From contig OZ024929.1 of the NCBI GenBank assembly GCA_964017235.1, forward strand, positions 67,179,603 through 67,243,602: DNA of 64,000 nt, written 5' to 3'. Positions 1 to 44,436 of the stretch are shown here, one piece after another. How positions within the stretch are numbered: the stretch's first letter is position 1; each line of letters starts with the position of its first letter. The position numbers and the translations under genes were made by a program. Source of the stretch: Sabellastarte sp. h YS-2021 (lineage: Eukaryota > Annelida > Polychaeta > Sabellida > Sabellidae). Under the pieces are notes generated by a model. It saw only the letters and a program-made list of their open reading frames with translations, was not told the DNA's origin and ran no database searches.

Positions 1-250
1 ACTTGTAAAACACATAAAAAAATTAAAATAGTTTCTCTTAAACTTCAAGCGTTTGAAATCCTCACGCGCCAAACAAAAAGAGGAAGAGCGCATGCGCACG
101 CATGCGCAGTATACCAGCAGGTAGGCTGTACAGCCACCTGGCGAGTGAACAGGACACTACCGGTCCTGGCCAGAGCCCAGCTCAGGACGTTTTTTTCTAA
201 CGTTTGGCGTGACCGGCAGAGCGCCGGACAAATGCATCTGTCCACTAGGT
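1..250. promoter_or_regulatory. CpG-rich block with two NRF1-like sites
   Basis: A GC- and CpG-rich island in otherwise AT-rich intron. It carries GCGCATGCGC (88-97) and CGCATGCGCA (99-108), both close to the NRF1 palindrome, plus GGCGCG-type motifs. A plus-strand donor-like AGGTAAGT occurs at 246-253. It may be an internal promoter with a first exon, or a fragment of a GC-rich element. No protein is recognisable. Confidence 0.3.
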
Positions 251-261
251 AAGTTGTATTA

Positions 262-1278
262 ATGCAATAAAATAGCTATTACTCACTTATGGCATGCAAC
301 AGAACCCCAAACTATGTACCATCTTATAGCTAAGAACAAAGTAGCTGAACAACACATTTTAGGAAAACACTCTAAGTGCAATAGTTTTGGAGTTACAATG
401 GCTTTACTCAACAGTCAGAATTTCAAAGTAGCTATTACTCAGCTATCCAAGGTGCAACAGGTCTGAAATTTATTATGTCATAGCTTACCAAAAAGTAGAT
501 GGACAACATATTTGTAAAGATTTCCCAACTTTAATACTTTTGAAGATATTTGACATTTACTTCTTCTGTTATTTAGCTACAAATGAGAAAATAGCTATTA
601 CTCACTTATGGCATGCAATAGAACCCCAAACTATGTACCATCTTATAGCTAAGGACAAAGTAGCTGAACAACATATTTGAAGAAAAAGTTGTTACTGCAA
701 TAGTTTTGGAGTTACAATCGCTTTACTCACCAGTCAGAATTTCAAAGTAGCTATTACTCAGCTATCCAAGGTGCAACAGGTCTGAAACTTTAGAATGTGA
801 TAGCTTACCAAAAAAAAGATGGACAACATATTTGAAAAGATTTCCCTAACTTCAATGCTTTTGAAGATATTTGACATTTACTTCTTCTGTTATTTAGCTA
901 CAAATGAGAAAATAGCTATTACTCACTTATGGCATGCAATGGGACCCCAAACTATGTACCATCTTATAGCTAAGGACAAAGTAGCTGAACAACATATTTG
1001 AAGAAAAAGTTGTTACTGCAATAGTTTTTGAGTTATGAGCCATTTACTCAAAATAGCTAAGATTGCTATTACTCACTTATCTTTAGGCCTAAGTCAATAA
1101 AACCAAAAAAATTTTCAAGGGCATGAAAATTCATTGGGACAATTAATTTACAAAAAATCTGTAGCTGTAGTAGTTTTGGAGAAATCTGCGTGACTAACTA
1201 ACGCACGCACACACGCACGCACGCACACACAGACATCATTTCATAATCTCCCTCCCGGGCTAAAGCCCGGCGGGAGAT
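262..1278 (+). repeat. Family E element, copy 1 (321-bp tandem repeats, (ACGC)n, hairpin)
   Basis: Roughly three units with a 319-321 bp period (landmark GGCATGCAA at 291, 610, 931) contain repeated 'TAGCTATTACTCACTTATGG' text. They are followed by a unique tail, an (ACGC/ACAC)n run at 1201-1230, and a terminal hairpin at 1246-1278 whose arms are ATCTCCC..CCGGGCT and AGCCCGG..GGGAGAT. Open frames inside the units are repeat shadows. Copy 2 is at 27660-29258. Confidence 0.8.
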
Positions 1279-3087
1279 AATTAATTGGTATGGGCATGTA
1301 GCAAAAGACATGAAGTCAGGACTAAAAACACATAAAAACTTTACCTTGACAAAAGTATATATTACACAAAATCCAAAATACAATTAACTTTAAAACTCAT
1401 GTTGGCATACATTTTTAAAACAAGTGATTAAGTCATGGTTTAACCCATGGCATATCTAGTGTTGGCTAGATAAGCAACCAGTGTATGAATGTTGCTTGCA
1501 GCAATGGAATATGATAAAATTGAAAATAGTAAGGCTGTGGTAAAGTTCTAACACATTCAAATATCCCTGTTATTTAAGAATAAACTGCTGAGACAAATAT
1601 TTTGATGAAAAATACATTCATGCAGTTTAAGTGCAATTTCATTAAGATCTATGAAAGTGATATCTTGTTGTAGATAATGCTTTAAAGCTATTCAAAACTG
1701 GGTTTGACCACAGACAAATTGCAACAGAAACAATTTTACCACTATTGCCCCCCAAACAGTTCCACTTTCAAAGGAAAAGTTTATAAAACAATATTTTAGT
1801 TGGTGGAACTTGGTCTAATTAGCATACATCCAATATGGCCGCTATACAGTTGAATGACACTGAACAAAAGGCTGAACAGTGAAATAAAAAAAGAGAGATA
1901 GGGTAAAAGGGGCTCAGGTCCTTAGTTCAAATTGTGGGTGTAAAGAAAGTTGCAATCAGGAAGTTACCGTCAACTAAACTGATGGGGTTGGAAAATTTGG
2001 CAGCAATGAAGGAAGGAAGGAATACTTGCTTAAATTAGAAAATGAATGAAAACCTGTTGCACTTTCTTTTGCAAGTTAATAGTTTTAATTTCAATTTTAG
2101 TAACCCTTTGATAGAACGAAATAGCAGAGATAACAGAAATAGATGCAGTTGCAAATATTACTTACTACTCTCTAAACAGATCACTTGATTTGTAATCAGG
2201 AATAAAATAAAAGAGCGCCTTAAGAAATTGTAATATACCATGAAAACAACAGAATTATAACAAGTAATAAGTTACATGCAACAAAATGATTTTTAAAAAA
2301 TTGATCATATTCATACCCATTATTTAGGTGAAGGGAAGTTTTCCTGATGGGAAATTTCTAAACTTTACAGGGTAACCTGATGGGTCATACAATAAAAAGT
2401 GCTTGATTAGGAGCTGCAAATGTTGATGTTTTTTGCTGTAGAGTATTTAAAGGCAGAAAAGAAGTTCTTTCTGTCAAATATAGCAAGTCAGCAAAAATCA
2501 CTAACCAATTTGATTGAAATAACTACATTTGTTTTGAGGATGATACCAATTTTTCTTACTTTTTTTTTGGCATGCTCAGAAGATTTTGAAGGACACGACA
2601 GAAACCAGTGTTTTCACCAGTTCACCAGTTATTTTTACCAATGTTTCATATTAGATTTTATGGTGTGGCTGCAACTCTGGTAACCAAGAACTTTTCATCT
2701 GAAACTATTACCCGGTAGATACAAAAGGTCTAAATGGGTGATAATTTGGCATGTAAGCAATTGCTGGAATTTAGCTTTCGCATTTAATCTCAGCTTTAAA
2801 TGACCATTGCCTCATTTCTCACCCAACTTTTATCATTTTAACTTTTACGGTTACCTACCAAACTGTCAGTGGTTTAACTTTATTAAAGCTTTTCTGGTGT
2901 CTTAGTGAATCAAAATAACTTTGCATCACCACACAATTTTAATGTCATTATATTTTTGGGAAAATTTAGATTGATTGATAGCAATGAAAGTTACCATAAT
3001 TTATTACTACCAGTAAGGCAATAACCACGACGTATTGTTGTAAATGTGTCTATGATGGTAGCCCAGCCACTTTGTATATTTTATTAA
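1279..3087. other. CDC14 intron 7 sequence, no feature seen
   Basis: AT-rich intronic sequence. I looked for the next CDC14 exon on the minus strand and saw none, nor any conserved frame, RNA gene or clear repeat. Confidence 0.5.
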
Positions 3088-6000
3088 AACTAGATTGGGC
3101 CAACTCGGCGCCAACATATCCCCAGACAGGTCATCACTCACGCCACAGGTTTTGATCGGGAATTTTTTAAAACATAATTACCCATTATTATATGAACTTC
3201 AGCACATCAATCTGCTCTGTTTATATCTCCCCAAGGAAGATGGTGTATCCCCAGACGCCGAATACATAACTCAAATTATATTTTCAATCTTCCTGCAATG
3301 ATAACTCTAAACCTATTTTCAAAGTATTTAAATGATTGATGATTGAATGTCCATTCTAAAATAATAATCCCAAAAGAGCATATCTGTTTCTATATTTGTT
3401 GACAAATAAAATATTATTTTTAACTCAACTCATCATATTTTTCAATCTTCCTTCAAAGTATTTAAATGATTGATGATTCAATGTCCATTCTAAAATTCAT
3501 AATCCCAAAAGCGCATATCTGTTTCTATATTTGTTCACAAATAAAATATTATTTAAAAAAAATTATTTATATTATTATTTTATTATATTATTTTTAGAAT
3601 TTGCAAATTGTTTTCAGTTATTCATTTCCTCTATACCTATATATGTGGTCCATATATATGCAACCTAAATATGTGACACAATCTCAGTTCTGACTCCCCT
3701 TTGTGTTATATGTAATGAAGCCCACCACCTCCCACCCCCACCCCTTCTCCACACCTCTCTCACTATTACACAAGATCTGCAACCCCATTGAGTTCTTTGT
3801 TTCTCATCTGATATCATTAAATACCTTTGTTTATTTAGTGTCACTCAATATAGCTGGAGGTCCCAGAGGTGGGTGGGGGGAATCCGGGTGGGGGGATGTG
3901 GGTTGAGCATAAATGGTAAACAAACAATCTATATAAAAGGGGTACTCAAATACAAAAAGAATTGAGAATTTTAAGTATGTGATTATCAACTGAAATGAGT
4001 TCATAACTGTAGGAGCTGTGCCAAAATTAACTGAGGCAAGTTGAATAAAACTGGGCTAGTTGAGGGTTAAAAATCCCCTAGTTTTACTACATAAGGATAT
4101 AATTTCATTAATATTGGGACTTAAAGCTCACTTAAAGTGTCCATTTTGTCTACTTCAATATGTTTCACCAGTTTCATTTTAAAAAGTGAAAAACTCAGCA
4201 AGCAGAGGTATAACACACAAAAATAAGTTCTTAAAAGACTAAGATAGCCATAACATTATTAATATTCAAAATTTAAATAGACAGGCATTTCCTTTTAAAA
4301 ATTCAAAGATTTCAGCTCTATAACCCACATAGTTTGACAGTTACTGGGCTTTAAAGTGGCATAATATCCATAAATTGGGTTTCTGTGAGCATTTTACAAT
4401 TGTTAAAGAGACCTTAGCAATTAAACTACAGATCTGAAACTTTTTGGGGGGACATACATAACAAACAAAATTCATATATAATACAGTTTAAGACTTGTCA
4501 CACTAAGCATTTCCAAATAACAGGGCAAAATACGGAAAAAATGTCAAAAAAGGCACTTGGGCGAGTGTCTATGGCCCTCATACACAGGTTAAATGTCTAC
4601 TAAAAACCTTGATTTTCGGCATATGCAAAAAGGACATAATAATGCATTCCCAGATGGGATTTCAGCTCCATCAATCACATAGTTTAACAGTTACAGGGCT
4701 TAAAGGTGGTAAAAAGTCCAAATATTGGGTCATTGTGGGCCTTTTAGAGATCTCGATGTGGCTTTCAAATTAAAGCTTCAGACTTAAAATTTGTTACATA
4801 CTAAGATTACACATAGAATATGTATCTAATAAAGTTTGAAACTTCTCAGACTTACCATTTCCAAGTTACAGAGCAAAATATGTGAAAAATGTCTTAAAAG
4901 GGTCACTCTGGTGGGTGTTAAAGGTCCTCATACACAGGTTAAATGTCTACTTGAAGCCTTGATTTTTGGCACATGTAAAAAGAACATAATAATGTATTCC
5001 CAGATGAGATTTCAGCTCTATCAGTCACATAGTTTAACAGTCACAGGCCTTAAAATTGGCAAAAAGTCCAAATACTGGGTCTTTATGGGGCCTTCTAGAG
5101 ACCTAAATGTGGCCTTCAAATTAAAGCTTCAGACTTAAAATTTGTCACATACTAAGATTACACATAGAATATGCATCTAATACAGTTTGAAACTTCTTAG
5201 ACTTACCATTTCCAAGTTACAGGGAAAAATATGTGAAAAATGTCTAAAAATGGTCACTCGGGTGGGGATTTATGGTCCTCATACACAGGTTAAATGTCTT
5301 CTTAAAGCCTTAATTTTTGGCACATATAAAAATAACATACTAATATCTTCTCAGATAGGATTTGAGCTCTATCAGTCACATAGTTTGACAGTCACAGGGC
5401 TTAAAAGTAGCAAAAAGTCCAAATATTGGGTCTTTGGGAGCCTTTTAGAGACCTCAATTTGACCTTCAAAATTAAAGCTTCAGACTTAAAATCTGTTACA
5501 TACTAAGATTACACACAGAATATATATCTAATACAGTTTGAAACTTCTCAGACTTACCATTTCCAAGTTACAGGGAAAAAGATGTGAAAAATGTCTTATA
5601 AGGGTCACTCGGGTGGGTGTTTATGGTCCTGATACACAGGTTAACTGTCTATTAAAGGCCTAAATGTTGGGGCACATATAAGAAAACACATAGATATATT
5701 CCCAGATGATATTTAACTTAGATGAGAGACATAGTTTGAAAGCTACAGTGCTTGAAAGTGGCAAAAAGTGCATAAATTGGGTCTCTGTGGGCACTTTTGA
5801 GACCTTAAGTCGACCCCTTTGGGTAAACCTACAGCCCTAAAATTTTCTACAGACAAGGATTACATATCAAAGTTATACCTAGCGCAGTTTGAGACTCATC
5901 AGAATTATCACTTCCAAATTATAGGGCAAAATATGTGTAAAGTATAGCAAAAAATCCCTAAGTGGGGGTATTTATGGGCCTCAAACACAATTTTCTCCTC

Positions 6001-6359
6001 AACTTAAAGTCATGATTTTCGGCACATGTACTAAGAACATATTAATGTGTTGTCAGGTAAAATTTCAGCCAGCTGAGCATCATAGTTTGTGACCTACAGG
6101 GCTCTAAGTGGCCAAAAGTGCAATTTCTGACCTTAAGGTGGCCATAAGTTCTTTTTTACTGGGAGTTTAAGGTCACCTTAAAATAGGGATCTTCCTTTGG
6201 GCACCCTTAACATGTGTACCAAGTTTGAAAAAAAAATATTAATTTGTTTTTGAGTTATCGCGTCCACAAGGAAATTTCTACGGCGGCGGCGGTGGCGGCG
6301 GCGGCGGCGGCGCGACGGACCTGAATCCAATATATCCCCGACTTTCGTCTGGGGATATA
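3088..6359 (+). mobile_element. Family A element, copy 1 (pearl/Helitron-like, 351-bp core repeats)
   Basis: Begins AACTAGA followed by the foldback TTGGGCCAACTCGGCGCCAA and, shortly after, ATATCCCCAGAC. The core (about 4490-5940) has tandem units of about 351 bp (landmark ACTTACCATTTCC at about 4850, 5201, 5552) with more degenerate units at both ends. The 3' end has a (CGG)n tract (6281-6312) and a terminal hairpin 'TATCCCCGACTTTCGTCTGGGGATA' ending near 6359. The 5' ATATCCCCAGAC and 3' GTCTGGGGATAT are complementary. There is no coding capacity; frames at 4836-5138 and 5187-5462 are repeat artefacts. Copy 2 at 19097-22808 is nearly identical. Confidence 0.8.
6281..6358 (+). repeat. (CGG)n tract and 3' hairpin of family A copy 1
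   Basis: An impure (CGG)n run at 6281-6312 is followed within 25 bp by an 8-bp stem (TATCCCCG / complementary CGGGGATA-like arm) with a short loop. Copy 2 has a much shorter CGG tract (22751-22762), showing microsatellite length change between copies. Confidence 0.7.
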
Positions 6360-40114
<33,755 letters not shown>

Positions 40115-40407
40115 CGTTGCATGTAATCAAACTCACACACATATATATACTGTATATATTGTCAAAATGAGGCACCATATACCAATTATGAAATGATTCT
40201 GTCGTGATAACTTTAAATTTGACCCGCTTAGTGTGTAATAATACCAATTCCCCAGATTAACAAAGCCCTGTAAGATCCATAGGTTTTGTGTAATATAAAA
40301 ACTATATTACAGAAGTGTATAAGCCGTGTTATTTAACCATTTTAAATGTGTCACGTATGATAACATTAGAAAATTTTGTTTTTAATGTGACAACATTTCA
40401 CAACAAT

Positions 40408-40567
40408 CCGCCATGTTTGAACTACTTCAAGGGCAATGTTCGGAGTCATGTGACTCGATTTCAACCAATAAAAATAGCTCTTTGGGATGTTGGCAAGGGA
40501 ATTGTGTCAATGGCCAATCAGAGATTTGTTGACTTCAACAAATAGAAACAACAGCATATGCTTCCGG
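40408..40567 (-). promoter_or_regulatory. Probable CDC14 promoter block
   Basis: Upstream of the CDC14 ATG a short stretch holds several proximal-promoter motifs: a YY1-like CCGCCATGTT (40408-40417), a palindromic E-box GTCATGTGAC (40445-40454), CCAAT boxes (40465-40469 and 40514-40518) and an ETS-like CTTCCGG (40561-40567). No TATA box is evident. The motifs are seen directly; promoter function is inferred from position. Confidence 0.45.
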
Positions 40568-40766
40568 TTGTTTAAATAGTTTGTAAATATGCAACGTAGA
40601 CTGTGTGGATTAAAACCACCAAAGAAATAAGAGTTTTGTCCGACCACATACATAAATCCAACTGAAAATTGTTCAGGGCGTGTGCCATGTTTTTGTTTCA
40701 TATGGATACATTTGAGTTCATATTTTTATTTTTGGACAAGAAAAACCTTTAAGTATAAAACACAGG

Positions 40767-41318
40767 GGCCGATTTCACTAAAGGACTTAAACTAAGTCCC
40801 TTTACTGGCTAAGTCAGGGACTTAAATCTAAGACTTTGGTCTTAGCTAGGTGTGGGACTCAGAAATGGATTTCACAAAGGTGACTTAGCTAAGTCCAAGT
40901 TCATCATATAACCACAGTGGTTTTCTGTGTCATGTGACTTTTTATATCCTTCATTTGATGCATTTTATCTGAGGATAAGTGCTGTTTTGAAATGGGAAAC
41001 CTTGTTGCCACACATAAACTTCCTTAAGAATACTTTAGTAAGGTGTTCTGTGTAATTATACTTTATTTACAGCCCTTTCAAATTTTGAAGTGGAGAAAGT
41101 TTATGGCGGCCATATTTAAGTCCTCTTTACAAAATTTAAGCCCACTACCAACCAGACTTAAATTTAAGTCCACTGACTTAGCAAATCCATGGACTTAGCC
41201 CTTTTGTGAAATCCACTAAGTCTAAGCCTGCTGACTTAGCACATTTTTGACAGAATTTAAGACCAAAGTCTTAAACTTAAGCCCAAAACCAGGCTTAAGT
41301 CCCTTCGTGAAATCGGCC
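40767..41318. mobile_element. MITE with GGCCGATTTCAC ends
   Basis: Inverted ends GGCCGATTTCACTAAAGGAC / GGCCGATTTCACGAAGGGAC (complement at 41299-41318), each continuing TTAA, with interior GACTTAG / TTAAGTCC repeats. It is related in style to the MITE at 38956. The target duplication is not clear. It lies about 200 bp upstream of the CDC14 promoter block. Confidence 0.65.
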
Positions 41319-41459
41319 TTGAAATAGGTCGGTTTCTCCCGAATTTTACCTTTCTGTTTTGCACAAGGCGCAAGGAATCTACAGCAGTTCAAGGAAATTA
41401 ACTTTTTTGGCCCTCTTAATATCAGATAATAGCCTGGCTGTAACAACTTAACATCTTGG

Positions 41460-42549
41460 GCGGGGTTCAGGGAAGGCCTTAAGTGTAAGTTTTGTCTTAA
41501 GTCTAAGATAAAAATCTTAAACGTTTGAATTTTTGTCATAAAGTTCAGACAAATTTTATGCCTAGACCAAATGAGATTCTGAAAAGGGGGCAATGTTACT
41601 TTACCAGTATGTGATCCGCCATATTTGATAATTACAGGAAATTGTCAAGGAAATATGAAATGAAATTAACAGAGTTATAAATGGGGACAAGCCCCCAACC
41701 CCCATAAATAGTATTCTTGTGTATAACAATAAAAATAAAAGGATGTAATTGCTAAAAAAAATGGAATTATATTATTGCCCAAATCTCGTACCGGTGTAAC
41801 GCCATATTTTACACCCTTTCTTTGATCTTTTAGGGGGTGTATTATATGACAATCATATTTCACACACCTAACAGTGGGGGATTAAGGAGGTGTAAATTAT
41901 GGCAGTCATATTTTGCACCCCACCAAAAGTTACACCAAATCAACCCGTTACTGGTCGGATTGCAATTGAGTTTGGAAAATGTGCATTGTCTAACCACTGC
42001 TTATAACTTGTTTTTACTTCTGGGGGTGTGACAGCAATTGGATTAGATTATGATTTCTCTTTTACTTCAAGACTCTTTAAGTTGATTTGTTTGGCTAAGT
42101 GTGTGACTTGGAAATTGAATTAGTCTAAGATTTGCCTTTTGTTCTAGCAGTGTTTTGAACTTGATTTGTTTCACTTATGGTTAAATGATTAGCTAAGAAG
42201 CAGGATTAATTGGTATTGTGAAAAACTCTTTAAGGGGTTTGGGGGAGACATGTCTCCTCCATGATAATGTTGCATAAATTCCTTTCATTTACACCTGCAT
42301 AGAAATAGTTTATATTATATTCAGAGTAAAAAGTATTCTTGAAGAATTGTACATTGTAGTATTCTTGAATATTGTACATTGTAGTGCTAGCATCTCGCAT
42401 AGCTTATCATCACTTGAGTCAGAGTCTTTATCTTCATCTTCATTTGGATCACTGTCACTGAAATTGTCTTTAGTTTCTGCTGATCTTGAGAGACTTTTTT
42501 ACAGACTTTGTATTATGGTCATTTGTGGTGTTTTCATGTCAATGGAGTT
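41460..42549. other. Intergenic sequence with a one-ended MITE fragment
   Basis: GGGAAGGCCTTAAGTGTAAG with TCTTAAGTCTAAG repeats (41470-41530) looks like one end of a related MITE. The rest (41600-42549) shows no recognisable gene or repeat. Confidence 0.4.
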
Positions 42550-42891
42550 CCCAGCAGGCACGCAACTTTGAAATCAGGTTGAATCCAAGGTGAAATCTGG
42601 TTGAAATACGTGTAGATTTTGCAAACCGTTTTTGGTTGGATCCAACTAGTGAAATCATGTTGAGACCAACTGTTGAAATCTGGTTGTATTTATGTGTGAA
42701 GTCTGGTTGAAATACATGTAGATTTTGCAAACAGGTTTTGGTTGGATCCAATGTATCAAATAGGGTTGAATTCAATGGGTAAAATCAGGTTATTTACATT
42801 GTCTTCTTTTGAATCATTGTAGCTTGTGTGTCATAATTATAGCTTCTTAATAATATTATACAATAACTATCCATATGCATATTTTACACTT

Positions 42892-43121
42892 GGGGGCCAC
42901 AGTGGCAGAGTGGTAACACTCTCGCCTCCCACCTCTGAGGCCGGGGTTCGATCCCCTGACGGCCTTAAGTGGGAAAGCTGGTAGTTGCTTGCCGTTGGTC
43001 GGCAGTTTACAGTACACAACCCTAGCGAACTGTATGTACTGGTTTCCTCTGCCCTTCAAACTACCCGTCGTGATATGACCTGTACAGTGTTGAAAGCGAC
43101 GTAAAACCCCAAATAAACAAA
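42892..43121 (+). mobile_element. tRNA-derived SINE (family 1), full-length copy a
   Basis: 230 bp with a pol III A box (TGGCAGAGTGGT) and B box (GGTTCGATCCC), a conserved middle ('CAGTTTACAGTACACAACCC', 'GTACTGGTTTCCTCTGCCCT') and tail 'GACGTAAAACCCCAAATAAA'. It is flanked by a 14-bp target duplication CATATTTTACACTT (42878-42891, 43122-43135). Copy b at 58849 is also exactly 230 bp. Confidence 0.92.
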
Positions 43122-43588
43122 CATATTTTACACTTTGGATACAACTCAAAGTAATTAATTCTTTCCAAGATGACATGTATTCATGAATCATTGTATATTC
43201 AATATTCTATTTCTGATGACATTGTAATACATAATTTTGCATCAAATATAATTATAATTGCTCAAGGTATGTAAATCCATATTATCCAACTAGATATCCA
43301 TTTTTATGTTTTAATAGGACCAGTATTATTCAATGTCTTCAATTGAAATTCTTTTTGTGAAATTTTAAAATATTTTTTTTTCTTTGTAAAAAACAGTTGT
43401 GACATTCTTTATATCTTCAGCATTTTATCCAATTAGTTTTTGTTAAATGTTTCATTAAGTTGGCTATAATTATATTGTAATTATAAAGAAGCTATAATCA
43501 TGTAGCAAAGCCACAATGCTCAGTTCAGATGCTTGTGTCTCATACAACTTTGGCATATAAACTGAGAAAAAAACACAAGAATAGCCAC

Positions 43589-43600
43589 CACAGTGGTTTT
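43589..43600 (+). repeat. Left TIR of the RAG1-N-like transposon
   Basis: CACAGTGGTTTT; the terminal CACAGTG is the exact RSS heptamer. After base 12 the two ends diverge, though TTTAGTT recurs 16 bp after the heptamer here and 23 bp after it at the other end. Confidence 0.85.
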
Positions 43601-44436
43601 TCTGCTGTAAGTTTAGTTTAAAATGGTACACATAAACACACACACACTCAGAGAAGACTTGTGTGTGTTGTTGGTGATGTAAACAGAGCACAGCTTGTAC
43701 TCTCACTTGTATGATTTTATGCAGGAGAAATGTCTGTGAAAAAAAGGTTCTTTATTTTGTTTTTGTTTTTCATAAAACTTTTTCAGTGCACATGAAAAAA
43801 CAAATTATATGTATTAAAAGCACTATCTTTGTTTAATGCATTAGTATATATATTCTAGTAATTCTTTTTAAAAACCAAGCTGAAATATTACACATTCCAT
43901 TCCATGTGCATATGTAAACAGAACAAAATGTGTTGTGAAATAATCTGAGTTTCTAGAAAATATCATAAACTTTTAATCAATGATTAATTAATGTTGCTCA
44001 TTTTTGATAAGCATATATGTTATATGTACTTTTTCCAGAATGTCAGGGCAATTCAATGGTATCAAATTCATTGTTGTTTATTTTTATATAAAGACACAAT
44101 TCCCTGGAAAAAAAGCTGCATATTTGTTGTAAAATAGGAAATTAAATGCTAAAACAAAGAGAAAGATTGCATAAAACATAGATAGGACTATAAGTGTATT
44201 CTATAAGTATCATTGAAAAATGAAAAAGTTACCTATTTCACCTTGTTAAACTTCCTGTTATATCCAATTACAGCTAAACTATCCACATGGTAAATACATT
44301 GACAGTCCCTGCTCCGATATGTTAATAATTAGGCACATTATATACAAAATAAATAGTTTTGAATAATCAGTTTATGTACAGAAGAAATAATTACTGTCTC
44401 AATGAAATATCACAGTTTGAATGGTGCCACCAGGTT

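Noticed and set aside
3703-3906. Pro/Gly-rich open frame
   Set aside because: Translation of C- and G-rich simple sequence within family A copy 1; repeated with indels in copy 2.
42896-42960. tRNA genes from A and B boxes at the SINEs
   Set aside because: The boxes belong to 230-bp and 337-bp SINEs with target duplications; a full cloverleaf is not preserved.
43589-43640. RSS nonamer (ACAAAAACC) at 12 or 23 bp from the heptamers
   Set aside because: Neither end has a convincing match at either spacing; only the heptamer is exact.
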